This document shows, one piece after another, positions 10,183 to 19,165 of a stretch of DNA of 64,000 nucleotides. Every line of letters starts with the position of its first letter. Position 1 is the stretch's first letter. The notes beneath the pieces are model-generated. The model did no database searches, was not told where the DNA came from, and was given only the letters and a program-made list of their open reading frames with translations. Origin of the DNA: Pseudomonadota bacterium (GTDB taxonomy: Bacteria; Pseudomonadota; Gammaproteobacteria; Steroidobacterales; Steroidobacteraceae); assembly GCA_021822385.1 (NCBI GenBank), contig JAKARC010000005.1:1-64000 (forward strand). Reading direction: 5' to 3'. A program made the position numbers and the translations under genes.

Positions 10183-10269
10183 TCAGACGCGGCGACTGAC
10201 CAGGGTCTCGTAGGCGAAACCGACGATCATCATCCAGGCGAGGACGAGCTGAGATATTGCAATGATCAT
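10183..10269 (-). CDS. Possible 28-residue single-pass membrane peptide
   Basis: Too short for the ORF track. The reverse strand reads ATG ... TGA as a 28-residue peptide beginning MIIAISQLVLAWMMIVGFAY and ending SRRV: a hydrophobic stretch long enough for one membrane helix followed by basic residues. A ribosome-binding-like GGAAG lies 7 bases before the ATG. Length, hydrophobicity and a plausible start support a real small membrane protein, but no family is recognised and chance cannot be excluded. Its 3' side meets the prpB hairpin. Confidence 0.35.
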   Translation of the reverse strand: MIIAISQLVLAWMMIVGFAYETLVSRRV

Positions 10270-10505
10270 GATATTTCTTCCTTAACTGAATTCCAGGAGA
10301 CGAGCGCTAGTGTAGGCGTGCGCGCGGCGGCGGCCATGGCCATGGCGAGGGTACGGACCGTGACCTGTGCGAGGGCGTTGTCGCTACTCCCTTTGAGAGA
10401 TCCGCGCGCCGGATGACGCGCCGTCATGCCCCGACGTACAATTCAGACCTTCATGGCGCCGATCGGTCGCGGCGCCCCCTCAACCCGGATACCCGGAGCG
10501 CGCTG

Positions 10506-10991
10506 ATGCCCATAGGTCCAGATTCCGTCGTCACCTTCCACTACATTCTCAAGGACGAGAACGGCACCGTCCTCGATGAGTCCGAGCCCGACGAGCCGCT
10601 CGCCTATCTACATGGTCACGGCCATATCATCCCGGGACTGGAGAAGGAAATTACCGGGCGCGATGCCGGCGATGCGCTGGTGGTGGACGTGGCGCCCGCC
10701 GACGGTTATGGCGAATACGACGAGGATCTGGTGCAACGGGTGCCGCGCCGCGAGCTGCACGGAATCAAGGACCTCGCGGCGGGCATGCGCCTGCAGGCCC
10801 AGACCCCGGCGGGAACGCACGCGGTCACGGTCACACAGGTGAGCGAGGAGATGGTGACGCTCGACGGCAACCACCCGCTCGCCGGCAAGCACCTGCACTT
10901 TGACGTGCGCATCGAGGCGGTGCGGGCCGCGACCGAAGAGGAACTCGTACACGGCCATGTGCACGGACCGCACGGGCATCACCATCATTGA
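10506..10991 (+). CDS. slyD: FKBP-type peptidyl-prolyl isomerase, SlyD type
   Basis: 161-residue cytoplasmic prolyl isomerase and metallochaperone. The FKBP core VTFHYILKDENGTVLDES ... GHIIPGLEKEITG is interrupted by the insert-in-flap domain (EYDEDLVQRVPRREL), as in SlyD. The tail is histidine-rich (HGHVHGPHGHHHH), the nickel/metal-binding feature of SlyD. ATG at 10506 is chosen over the track start 10413 because the FKBP fold begins there. Confidence 0.92.
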   Translation: MPIGPDSVVTFHYILKDENGTVLDESEPDEPLAYLHGHGHIIPGLEKEITGRDAGDALVVDVAPADGYGEYDEDLVQRVPRRELHGIKDLAAGMRLQAQTPAGTHAVTVTQVSEEMVTLDGNHPLAGKHLHFDVRIEAVRAATEEELVHGHVHGPHGHHHH

Positions 10992-11008
10992 GATCAGAGC
11001 GCTGCGCC

Positions 11009-11027
11009 GGTCCGGGTGACCCGGGCC
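11009..11027. terminator. Hairpin between convergent genes
   Basis: An inverted repeat GGTCCGGGT / ACCCGGGCC (one G-T pair) lies in the 43-bp gap between the converging slyD and oxygenase-like genes. It has no T-tract, so its role as a two-way terminator is inferred from position. Confidence 0.35.
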
Positions 11028-11034
11028 CTGCGCG

Positions 11035-11643
11035 TCAGAACCAGCCGTAGTTGAAACTGATGCTGACGCGCTCGCCGGCGGGATTGGCCGGCACCTCGTG
11101 GCGCAGCCAGCTCTCGAACAGCACCACGCTGCCGGCCATGGCCGGCAGCGTCACCCACGGCCGGTTGCTGCGGCTTGCGCCACGGCGGCGCGGTGGCGCG
11201 GCCATCATCCGCTCGAGGCGCGGATCCTCCAGCTTCAGCGCCGCACAGCCGCGCGGGGTTTTCACATAGAACGTACCGCTGATCGTGGCGAGCGGATGCA
11301 GGTGCAGCCCGTGCGCGGTGCCGGCCGGCATGATGTTGACCCAGCAATCGGTCATGGCGAGTTCGCGCCCCGTCAGGTCGAACTCGAGCGCGCGGGCGAA
11401 CGCGGCCACATGCGGATCGATCGCGCGCTGCAGCGCCGCGAATGTCGGCGAGAGGCGGTGCAGACGGCACGCCGAGGCGTAGGACGTGTACCCGCCCGGA
11501 TAGTTGTGTGCCGACCAGCGGCGCCCGGCCGCATCGTCGCGGCGCAGTTGCCGGCTCTCGCGCAGCAGGCGCGGCATCAGCCGACGAGCCTGCGCCAGGC
11601 GCTGTGCATAAACCAGGGTTGGAAACAGCCTTTCGAGCCGCAC
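11035..11643 (-). CDS. Putative 2OG-Fe(II) oxygenase (TIGR02466-like)
   Basis: A 202-residue protein matching the pattern of the TIGR02466 2-oxoglutarate/Fe(II) oxygenase-like family: CWVNIMPAGTAHGLHLHPLATISGTFYV carries the likely metal histidines, and the C-terminal LFESWLRHEVPANPAGERVSISFNYGW carries the distal histidine and the 2OG-binding arginine. The substrate is unknown. It converges with slyD and lies 80 bp downstream of the E2 gene stop on the same strand. Confidence 0.75.
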   Translation of the reverse strand: MRLERLFPTLVYAQRLAQARRLMPRLLRESRQLRRDDAAGRRWSAHNYPGGYTSYASACRLHRLSPTFAALQRAIDPHVAAFARALEFDLTGRELAMTDCWVNIMPAGTAHGLHLHPLATISGTFYVKTPRGCAALKLEDPRLERMMAAPPRRRGASRSNRPWVTLPAMAGSVVLFESWLRHEVPANPAGERVSISFNYGWF

Positions 11644-11722
11644 TCATCCAGTATACCGGCGCCGCGCGCGCGTGCATGCAAACCGGCGCACAACCGGCGT
11701 CTGCGCCGAGACGGACAGCGCC

Positions 11723-12988
11723 TCAGCGGCGCTCGTCCATGAACAGCGTCGCCGGGTGCTCGATGCGCTCCTTGAGCGCCTGGATCATGGCCGCGGCATC
11801 GTAACCATCGACGAAGCGATGATCGAAGGACGAGGAGAGATTCATCATGCGCCGAACCGTCACCGCGCCATGCTGAACCACCGGCCGGTCGACGGCGCGA
11901 TTGACCCCAATGATGGCAACTTCCGGAGCATTGATGATCGGCGTGCTGACGATGCCGCCGAGCTTGCCGAGACTGGTGACCGTGATGGTCGAGCCGGTGA
12001 GCTCCTGGCGCGTCGACCGATTGGCGCGCGCCGCCTCGGTCACGCGGCGCATCTCGGCGGCGATCTCCCACAGCGACAGGCGCTCGGCGTCGCGCACCAC
12101 CGGCACCTTCAATCCCTCGGCCGTCTGGGTGGCCACGCCCACGTGCACCGCGCGATAGCGGATGAGCATGCCGCGCGCGGCGTCATAGTGGGCATTGCAC
12201 TGGGGGAAATCGCGCAGCACGCGCGCGAGCGCCACCACCAGCAGCGGCAGATAGGTCAAGGCCGGCGCGCCGGCCTCGAGCCGGCCGTTCAGATATCGGC
12301 GCAGCGCCTCGAGCTCGCTGACATCGACCTCCTCGACATAGGAAAAATGCGGGATGTTGCGCTTGCTCTCGCTCATGCGCTGCGCAATGAGCCGGCGCAC
12401 GCCGATGACCTTGATTTCCTCGCACGGCGCGTCCGCTCCGCGCTCCGACGGCACAACGGGATTTGGGCCCCGGGCGATATACGCCTCCAGGTCCGTGCGC
12501 GTGATCCGACCCTGCGGACCGCTGCCGCGCACCTGCGCCAGATCGACGCCCGCCTCGTGTGCCCGCCGGCGATTGGCGGGCGAGGTCATCACACGCCCGC
12601 CGGTGGGTTGCGCCAACGCGTGGGTCCGCGGCGAGATGGGCTCGGCATGCGCGCGCGGCGCGGCTGCGGGTGCAGCCTGCGCTGCGGCCAGGGCCGATGA
12701 ATCCGCCCCGTCCGCCGACGCGGGCGGGGCGTCGTCATGGGCGTCGACGTCGGTCTCGAGCACGATCAGTTCCGAGCCGACGGCCACGCTCTCTCCCGGC
12801 TGGCCGCGAATGGACAGCACGCGGCCGCTCACCGGCGCGGGCACCTCGACGGCCGCCTTCTCGGTCATCACTTCGACCAGCACCTGCTCTTCGGCGACCC
12901 GATCGCCCGGCTTGACATGCCAGCTGACGACCTCGGCCGATACCGTGCCCTCGCCGAGATCGGGCAATTTGAAGACATAGCGGCTCAT
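11723..12988 (-). CDS. bkdB: 2-oxoacid dehydrogenase E2 (branched-chain type dihydrolipoamide acyltransferase)
   Basis: Acyltransferase core of a 2-oxoacid dehydrogenase complex. With the ATG at 12988 it is 421 residues: one lipoyl domain (1-80, lipoyl lysine in VEVMTEKAAVEV), an Ala/Pro linker, the E1/E3-binding domain (about 135-170, TSPANRRRAHEAGVDL) and the catalytic domain with SSSFDHRFVDGYDAA. The track ORF starts at 13432, inside E1beta, and is not the real start. It overlaps the E1beta stop by 4 bp. Branched-chain specificity is inferred from the accompanying two-gene E1. Confidence 0.9.
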   Translation of the reverse strand: MSRYVFKLPDLGEGTVSAEVVSWHVKPGDRVAEEQVLVEVMTEKAAVEVPAPVSGRVLSIRGQPGESVAVGSELIVLETDVDAHDDAPPASADGADSSALAAAQAAPAAAPRAHAEPISPRTHALAQPTGGRVMTSPANRRRAHEAGVDLAQVRGSGPQGRITRTDLEAYIARGPNPVVPSERGADAPCEEIKVIGVRRLIAQRMSESKRNIPHFSYVEEVDVSELEALRRYLNGRLEAGAPALTYLPLLVVALARVLRDFPQCNAHYDAARGMLIRYRAVHVGVATQTAEGLKVPVVRDAERLSLWEIAAEMRRVTEAARANRSTRQELTGSTITVTSLGKLGGIVSTPIINAPEVAIIGVNRAVDRPVVQHGAVTVRRMMNLSSSFDHRFVDGYDAAAMIQALKERIEHPATLFMDERR

Positions 12989-14004
12989 GCGTCTCTCTCC
13001 GTCACGGCGCGCAGCGCGGCCGCGATGCGCGCCGGACCCGGGAAATACTCCCACTCGAATGCGTGTGGGTAGGGGGTATCCCAGCCGGTCACGCGCGCAA
13101 TCGGCGCCTCGAGGTGCCAGAAACACTGCTCCTGCACGGTGGCCGACAGCTCCGCACCGAAGCCGCTGAAACGCGTCGCCTCGTGCACGATGACACATCG
13201 GCCCGTCTTGCACACCGATGTGCAAAGCGTATCGACATCGAGCGGCACCAGCGTGCGCACATCGATGATCTCCGCATCGATGCCGGCAAGCCGCACCGCC
13301 GCCTCGGCCACGTGCACCATGGTGCCGTAGGTGATCACCGTGGCGGCGCTGCCGGGACGGACGATCTCGGCCTTGCCGAGCGGGATGGCGTAGTGGCCCT
13401 CCGGAACCTCGCCCCGCGGATCGCTGCTCCACGGCACCGCGGGCTTGTGCGGATCGCCGTCGAACGGTCCGTTGTAGATGCGCTTCGGCTCGAAGAACAG
13501 CACCGGATCCTCGCCTTCAATGGCGCTGATCAGCAAGCCCTTGGCATCGCGCGGATTGGAGGGCATGACGACCTTGAGGCCACAGACGTGCGTGAATATG
13601 CCCTCGGGGCTCTGCGAGTGAGTCTGGCCGCCGCGGATACCACCGCCGCAGGGCGCGCGAATGGTGACGGGCGCGCTGAAATCCCCCGCCGTGCGGTAGC
13701 GCAGCCGCGCCAGTTCACTGACGATCTGGTCGAATGCCGGATAGATGTAATCGGCGAACTGGATCTCGGCAACCGGCCGCAGACCATTGACGCCCATGCC
13801 GATCGCGGCGGCGACAATGCCGCCCTCGGCAATCGGGGTGTCGAGGACGCGCTGCTCGCCGTACTTGCGCTGCAGACCGTCGGTGCAGCGGAACACGCCG
13901 CCGAAATACCCCACATCCTCGCCAAAGACCACGACCCGCGGATCGCGCCCGAGCATGACGTCGAGCGCCGAATTGATCGCCTGCACCATGTTCATCTGTG
14001 CCAT
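12985..14004 (-). CDS. bkdA2: 2-oxoacid dehydrogenase E1 beta subunit
   Basis: 339-residue beta subunit of the thiamine-diphosphate E1 component. Characteristic segments are VFGEDVGYFGGVFRCTDGL, TPIAEGGIVAAAIGMGVNG, and FFEPKRIYNGPFDGD, the last being typical of branched-chain rather than pyruvate dehydrogenases. It sits 3 bp downstream of E1alpha and overlaps E2. No E3 (lipoamide dehydrogenase) gene is present in the window, so E3 must be shared or encoded elsewhere. Confidence 0.92.
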   Translation of the reverse strand: MAQMNMVQAINSALDVMLGRDPRVVVFGEDVGYFGGVFRCTDGLQRKYGEQRVLDTPIAEGGIVAAAIGMGVNGLRPVAEIQFADYIYPAFDQIVSELARLRYRTAGDFSAPVTIRAPCGGGIRGGQTHSQSPEGIFTHVCGLKVVMPSNPRDAKGLLISAIEGEDPVLFFEPKRIYNGPFDGDPHKPAVPWSSDPRGEVPEGHYAIPLGKAEIVRPGSAATVITYGTMVHVAEAAVRLAGIDAEIIDVRTLVPLDVDTLCTSVCKTGRCVIVHEATRFSGFGAELSATVQEQCFWHLEAPIARVTGWDTPYPHAFEWEYFPGPARIAAALRAVTERDA

Positions 14005-14007
14005 GAC

Positions 14008-15282
14008 TCAATCCCCGACGGCGTCGCTACCCGCCGCGGCCGTGGCCTGCTGTTGCTGCAGGCGGCGCAACTGCTCGCGCTGGCGCTGCAAGTGCGGCGG
14101 CATTTCGGCAAACACGTCCGCGAACATGCTCAACGGATCGAGCGTCGGCCCTTCGCTGAGAGTGCCGTAACTCACCGCCTCCTTCCAGCACTCGGTCACA
14201 TGCCCCTCGAGCTGCTGCTCGAGCGCCGCCTGACGCTCCTGCGACCATTCCCCGAGCGCGATCAGATGCGCCTGCAGGCGCGTGATGGGATCGCCGAGCG
14301 GCCACGCCTGCCACTCCTCCTTCGGTCGATAGCGGGCCGGATCGTCACTGGTCGAGTGCGCCGCGGCGCGGTAGGTGACGTGCTCGATCAGGGTCGGCCC
14401 GCCGCGTGCACGGGCACGCTCGGCCGCCCAGCGCGTGACCGCGTACACGGCCAGAAAGTCGTTGCCATCGACGCGCACGCCGGGAATACCGTAGCCCGGA
14501 CCACGCTGCGCAAACGTGCGCTGCTCGCCACCGGCAACGCCCTGAAAGGTCGAAATGGCCCATTGATTGTTGACGACGTTCAGGATCACCGGTGCCCGAT
14601 AGACCGCCGCGAACGTCATGGCGTGATGGAAATCCGCCTCGGCGCTCGCGCCCTCGCCGATCCAGCTTGCCGCCAGATGATCCTCGCCCTTGATCGCCGC
14701 GGCCATGGCCCAGCCGACCGCCTGCGGGAATTGCGTGGCGAGGTTGCCCGAAATTGAAAATATGTTGCCCTCGGCCCAGTGATACATGATCGGCATCTGT
14801 CGCCCGCGGCACATGTCGCGTGTGTTGGACAGGCATTGACACATCAGATCGACCAGACTCTTGCCGCGTGCGACGAACAGACCCTGGGTACGGTAGGACG
14901 GGAAGAGCATGTCGCTCGGCCGCAACGCCAGCGCCTGTGCCACCGCCACCGCCTCCTCGCCCGTCGATTTCATGTAGAACGAGATGCGGCCCTGGCGCTG
15001 CATGCGCTGCATGCGCTCATCGAAGCGGCGCGTGAGCACCATGTGTCGCAGCGCGACCCGCAGTTCCTCCGGCGTGAGGTGCGGATTCCAGGGGCCGAGC
15101 GCCTGACCGTGCTCGTCCAGCACGCGCACCATCCCGGTCCCGAGCGTTTCGATCTGCTCGGCCGGCGCGAGAATATCCGGCCGGCCTGCGAGGCCGGCCG
15201 GTGGAATCCTGAGATAGCTGAAGTCAGGCGTCTCCCCGGGCCGAGCCGGAGGATGGGGAATATGCAGGCGCGACTGCGTCAT
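14008..15282 (-). CDS. bkdA1: 2-oxoacid dehydrogenase E1 alpha subunit
   Basis: 424-residue alpha subunit that decarboxylates the branched-chain 2-oxo acids from Val, Leu and Ile. The thiamine diphosphate/Mg site reads IGEGASAEADFHHAMTFA ... NVVNNQWAIS, and the phosphorylation-loop-like region HSTSDDPARYR is conserved. The N-terminal extension (LHIPHPPARPGETPDFSYL) is typical of proteobacterial BkdA1. It is first in the bkdA1-bkdA2-bkdB operon; no Lrp-type BkdR is adjacent. Confidence 0.92.
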   Translation of the reverse strand: MTQSRLHIPHPPARPGETPDFSYLRIPPAGLAGRPDILAPAEQIETLGTGMVRVLDEHGQALGPWNPHLTPEELRVALRHMVLTRRFDERMQRMQRQGRISFYMKSTGEEAVAVAQALALRPSDMLFPSYRTQGLFVARGKSLVDLMCQCLSNTRDMCRGRQMPIMYHWAEGNIFSISGNLATQFPQAVGWAMAAAIKGEDHLAASWIGEGASAEADFHHAMTFAAVYRAPVILNVVNNQWAISTFQGVAGGEQRTFAQRGPGYGIPGVRVDGNDFLAVYAVTRWAAERARARGGPTLIEHVTYRAAAHSTSDDPARYRPKEEWQAWPLGDPITRLQAHLIALGEWSQERQAALEQQLEGHVTECWKEAVSYGTLSEGPTLDPLSMFADVFAEMPPHLQRQREQLRRLQQQQATAAAGSDAVGD

Positions 15283-15456
15283 GACCTTGGAGCCTTACCA
15301 CCGCCGGTTTCCGGCAGAATCCAAATCTTAGCGCCCTTCCGACGCAATACATGTCCCAATCCGTGCGCGATCACGCTGATCGACGCAATGAACGTCGCAT
15401 AACCACGGGACACCGGCGGTTTGGCGGAACGGCCTGCACGCGCGATAATTCCGCCC

Positions 15457-15792
15457 ATGAAATCCTACCCCACCGCCCGTGGTGTCGTCCTGCGCAATGC
15501 GCCCCACACGCCGCCCCGGAGCGCACCGAGGCCGGTGAGCGAACCGGCAGGTCCGGCCCGGGTGCGCGTCGGGCGAGAGGTCTCCGGCCGAGGCGGTAAA
15601 GGCGTCTCGGTGATCACGGGCCTGCCGCTCACCGAGGGCGAACTCGAGACGCTGGCGCGCGAACTGAAACAGCTCTGCGGTGCCGGAGGCGCGGTGCGGG
15701 CGGGCCGTATCGAGATCCAGGGCGAACACCGCGAGCGTCTGGTGGCCGAACTGATCCGGCGCGGTTGGGAAGCCAAACGCTCCGGCGGCTAG
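15457..15792 (+). CDS. yciH: SUI1/eIF1-like translation factor YciH
   Basis: A 111-residue protein whose second half is the SUI1 fold: RGGKGVSVITGLPLTEGELETL, then LKQLCGAGGAVRAGRIEIQG and a C-terminal ELIRRGWEAKRSG. Bacterial YciH affects start-site fidelity like eIF1. The ATG at 15457 is used; the track offers a TTG 12 codons earlier with no advantage. Its promoter region is shared with the divergent bkd operon. Confidence 0.88.
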   Translation: MKSYPTARGVVLRNAPHTPPRSAPRPVSEPAGPARVRVGREVSGRGGKGVSVITGLPLTEGELETLARELKQLCGAGGAVRAGRIEIQGEHRERLVAELIRRGWEAKRSGG

Positions 15793-15946
15793 CGGACGCC
15801 GAACTCCGGGGCGCAGCAGCGGTCAAGGTGGCGCCCGCGAGACGCATATGGCGCCCCGCGCACTGCCTTCGGCCCGTGCATGCTGTAGGGTAGAGGGCTT
15901 TGGCACGCTCACTGGCGGCGGCCATCCCGACGGAGATCTCAGACTC

Positions 15947-18340
15947 ATGACGAACAACGGCACAGGCGATGCACCGGGCGCACCCGGTATCTCTCCCACC
16001 TGGTGCAGCAGCGCCAAGGACATGGTCGGCTGCGCGCTCGGCACCTCGCGCCTATGGTTCACGGTGGGCCGCGGCATCGTCAATGAGGTCTACTATCCGC
16101 GCGTCGACATCCCGCAGATCCGCGACATTGGCTTCATCGTTGCCGACGGCAAGGGCTTCTGGGTCGAGGTCAAGCGGCTGACCGAGCCGACGGTCACCCT
16201 CGCCGGCCCGGGCATCCCGGCGGTGCGCGTGGTGCACCGTCACGAGCGCTTCGAGCTGCGTCTGCGCATCGTGCCGGCCACCGACCGCGACGCGCTGCTG
16301 ATCGAGCTCGATCTGACCGGCGATGAACAGCTGCGGCCCTACGCGCTGCTCGCGCCGCACCTCGGCGGCACGGGGCACGACAACAGTGCCAGTGTGGCCG
16401 ATCACCGCGGTCACCGCCTGCTGCTCGCCGAGCAAGGCCCGTTTGCGCTCGCCCTCGGCGCGGTCGACGCCGAGCAGCGCGATGCCTGGGGACGGGCAAG
16501 CTGCGGCTATGTGGGCGCGAGCGATGGCTGGCAGGACTTCGATCACAACGGCGCCATGTGTTGGGAGTACGATCGCGCCGGGCCCGGCAACGTCGCCCTC
16601 ATGGGCGAGCTGCCCCGCCAGGCCGTCCTCGGGCTCGGCATCAGCAGCAGCACCGAATCGGCCGCGACACTGGCGCTCGCCTCGCTCTTTGAGCCCTTCG
16701 AGGCCAGCTGGCAGCGACAGATCGAGACATGGAAGACCTGGCAGCAGACGTGCGCCCAGCGCGCGCCGGTCATCAACTCGCTGCCGCCGGAGTGCCGCGC
16801 GCAGTTCAGCATCTCGACCATGGTGCTGCGAACCCATCAGTGCAAGACCTTTCCGGGCGCGATGGTGGCGAGCCTGAGCGTCCCATGGGGCAACACCAAG
16901 GATGAGCGCGCCGGCTATCACCTGGTCTGGCCCCGCGACCTGTGCGAGTGCGCCGGCGCGCTGCTTGCCTTCGGCGCGACGCACGAGGCGCGCGACACGC
17001 TGCGCTACCTGCGCGCCACGCAGCTCGCCGACGGTCACTGGAATCAGAACCAGTGGCTCGGCGGCACACCGTACTGGACGGCGGTGCAGCTCGACGAGAC
17101 GGCCTTCCCGGTGCTGCTCGCCGCGATGTTGCATGAACGGCATGCGATTGACGGTGTCGAGGTCACGGATATGATCCGCCGCGCCCTGTCCTTCATCGTG
17201 CGCAATGGTCCGGCGTCGGATCAGGACCGCTGGGAAGAGGACGCCGGAGTGAATACGTTCACGCTGGCGGCCTGCATCTCTGCTCTGGTGTGCGGCGCGC
17301 CACACCTGAGCCCGCCGGCACGTGAGCTTGCGCTGGCGATCGCGGACTACTGGAACGGCAGTCTCGAGCGTTGGACCGCGGTGTACGACACCGCTCTGGC
17401 GCGTCAACACGGCATTCTTGGCTACTACGTCCGGGTCGCGCCGGTCGAGGCGCTGCATGATCGGAGCGCCTTGCAGAACACCATGCCCATCCGCAATCAG
17501 GCCGTCGATCCGGAGCTTCCGGCCGCCGCGCAAGTCGGCGTCGACTTCCTGCAGCTCGTCCGCTTTGGCCTGCGCAGCCCGGACGATCCGTTGATCCTCG
17601 CCACGATCAAGCTGGTCGATGCGCTGCTCAAGGTCGACACTCCGAGCGGACCGAGCTGGTACCGCTACAACGACGATGGTTACGGCGAGCATGACGATGG
17701 ATCGGCCTACGACGGCACCGGACGGGGCCGGGCCTGGCCGCTGCTCACCGGCGAGCGCGGGCATTTCGAGGTGGCGGCCGGACGTGACCCGCTGCCACTG
17801 CTCGAGGCCATGACCCGCATGGCCTCCAAGGGCGGAATGCTGCCCGAACAGGTCTGGGATGCCGCACCCATTCCGGAACGCTTCCTCGCGCCGGGGCGGC
17901 CGACCGGCAGCGCGATGCCGCTCGTGTGGGCCCACGCCGAGTTCATCAAGCTCGCGGTCTCACGCGCCATTGGTCGTCCCGTGGACCGGCTCGAGCCGGT
18001 GTGGGACCGCTATGGCGGCAAGCGGCCGGCGATCAAGCGCGCGTTCTGGTGTCCCCATGCCCCCAGCAGCGAGCTGCCGGAAGGTGCAACGCTGACGCTT
18101 GCACTGACGGAGCCCGGCGTGTTCCGCTGGGGCTTCGACGGCTGGCAGGACCCGCAGGAGCAGGCCACTGAGGCCAACCCGCTCGGCCTGCATCTGGTCG
18201 ATATCGATACGCGGGCACTGCGCAGCGGCCGCCAGATTGATCTGACGTACCGCCGCCAGTCGGACGGCCAATGGATCGGCGAGGACTATCGCCTCACCGT
18301 CTGTGCGCCCGCCTCGAGACAGGGCGGCACGCGACGTTGA
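15947..18340 (+). CDS. Glycoside hydrolase family 15 protein (glucoamylase-like)
   Basis: A 797-residue enzyme of the bacterial GH15 type, likely releasing glucose from alpha-glucans or related oligosaccharides. An N-terminal beta-sandwich (about 1-270, RLWFTVGRGIVNEVYYPRVD) is followed by an (alpha/alpha)6 barrel with HLVWPRDLCECAGALLAFG, WNQNQWLGG, the acidic DRWEEDAGVNTFTLAA and PLVWAHAEFIKL, and a short C-terminal beta domain. No signal peptide is visible from ATG 15947, suggesting a cytoplasmic enzyme. The track start at 15848 only adds an unlikely leader. Confidence 0.88.
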   Translation: MTNNGTGDAPGAPGISPTWCSSAKDMVGCALGTSRLWFTVGRGIVNEVYYPRVDIPQIRDIGFIVADGKGFWVEVKRLTEPTVTLAGPGIPAVRVVHRHERFELRLRIVPATDRDALLIELDLTGDEQLRPYALLAPHLGGTGHDNSASVADHRGHRLLLAEQGPFALALGAVDAEQRDAWGRASCGYVGASDGWQDFDHNGAMCWEYDRAGPGNVALMGELPRQAVLGLGISSSTESAATLALASLFEPFEASWQRQIETWKTWQQTCAQRAPVINSLPPECRAQFSISTMVLRTHQCKTFPGAMVASLSVPWGNTKDERAGYHLVWPRDLCECAGALLAFGATHEARDTLRYLRATQLADGHWNQNQWLGGTPYWTAVQLDETAFPVLLAAMLHERHAIDGVEVTDMIRRALSFIVRNGPASDQDRWEEDAGVNTFTLAACISALVCGAPHLSPPARELALAIADYWNGSLERWTAVYDTALARQHGILGYYVRVAPVEALHDRSALQNTMPIRNQAVDPELPAAAQVGVDFLQLVRFGLRSPDDPLILATIKLVDALLKVDTPSGPSWYRYNDDGYGEHDDGSAYDGTGRGRAWPLLTGERGHFEVAAGRDPLPLLEAMTRMASKGGMLPEQVWDAAPIPERFLAPGRPTGSAMPLVWAHAEFIKLAVSRAIGRPVDRLEPVWDRYGGKRPAIKRAFWCPHAPSSELPEGATLTLALTEPGVFRWGFDGWQDPQEQATEANPLGLHLVDIDTRALRSGRQIDLTYRRQSDGQWIGEDYRLTVCAPASRQGGTRR

Positions 18341-18507
18341 AACCCCAAGCGGGTGATCCGGAGCCACGCTACCGGCCAGGGTGCAGGCGGTGTAGAGTGC
18401 AATCCTCGGACGATGGCGCGGCGCAGACCGGGACTGCGGTCCGTCTGCAATCGGCGTCAACCGCCGGAACTCTGGGACGTTTCAGAGATCTATCTTTGAG
18501 AGAGGCA

Positions 18508-19149
18508 ATGATCATGGAGAGCAAGTCCGCACTGCGAGTCGCAAAGTTGACCGGCATGCTGATGGCGGCCGGCGCCACATTGCTATTGGCCGCATGCGCC
18601 ACCGGACCGGTGATCCGCACGCGTATGGCCATGAACGCCAATTTGGCCAGCGCGCATACGTTTGCGTATGTGGCGCACCCCGGCACCAATCACGGCGCGT
18701 ACAAGTCGCTGACGACGCAGCAACTCGAGCAGGATGTCACGCAGCAGATGGAGGCGCGGGGCTACCGGCAGGTATCACGCCGTGACGCTCCGGATTTGCT
18801 CGTCGATTTCCGCGTCCGGGTGCACAACCGCATCGAGGGTGCCTATGGTCCCCCGGCACCTTATTTCTGGGGCGGCTGGGGCTGGGGCGGACCTTGGGGC
18901 GGTCCCTGGGGCGGCTGGGGCTGGCCTTACGGCTACGGCTGGGGCTGGGGCGGCGGTTACTACGGCGACGTCTACACCGTGACCAAGTCGGCACTGACCA
19001 TCTCGGTCATCGATCGAGCGGATCGTTCCGTGGTCTGGAGCGGTACGGCCATCGCGACGCTCTCGCACAGCATGGCGCGTCATCCGGGCAGGTCCATCGC
19101 CAAGTCGGTTGACGAAATCTTTGCGCACTTTCCGGTACCGCCGCGCTGA
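18508..19149 (+). CDS. DUF4136-type lipoprotein with Gly/Trp-rich loop
   Basis: A 213-residue exported lipoprotein: signal peptide with lipobox LLLAAC (Cys about residue 30), then a DUF4136-like fold with LLVDFRVRVHNR and a C-terminal SVIDRADRSVVWSG ... DEIFAHFPVPPR. The middle holds an insertion of about 40 residues made almost only of Gly, Trp, Tyr and Pro (WGGWGWGGPWGG). The start is ATG 18508, preceded by GAGAGAGG; the track start 18271 lies in the previous gene. It ends inside a perfect hairpin. Confidence 0.82.
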   Translation: MIMESKSALRVAKLTGMLMAAGATLLLAACATGPVIRTRMAMNANLASAHTFAYVAHPGTNHGAYKSLTTQQLEQDVTQQMEARGYRQVSRRDAPDLLVDFRVRVHNRIEGAYGPPAPYFWGGWGWGGPWGGPWGGWGWPYGYGWGWGGGYYGDVYTVTKSALTISVIDRADRSVVWSGTAIATLSHSMARHPGRSIAKSVDEIFAHFPVPPR

Positions 19150-19163
19150 GCGCGGCGGTACCG
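19133..19163. terminator. Perfect 14-bp hairpin with the stop codon in its loop
   Basis: Arms 19133-19146 and 19150-19163 (core GGTACCGCCGCGC) are exact complements, separated only by TGA, which is the stop codon of the DUF4136 gene. It lies between that gene and the converging nitroreductase gene, whose stop begins 3 bp later, so it can act as a two-way terminator or 3' stabiliser. Confidence 0.7.
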
Positions 19164-19165
19164 AC

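Noticed and set aside
13063-14757. 564-aa plus-strand ORF across the E1 genes
   Set aside because: Antisense shadow of bkdA1 and bkdA2.
16052-17935. 627-aa reverse ORF inside the GH15 gene
   Set aside because: Antisense of the glucoamylase with no motif of its own.
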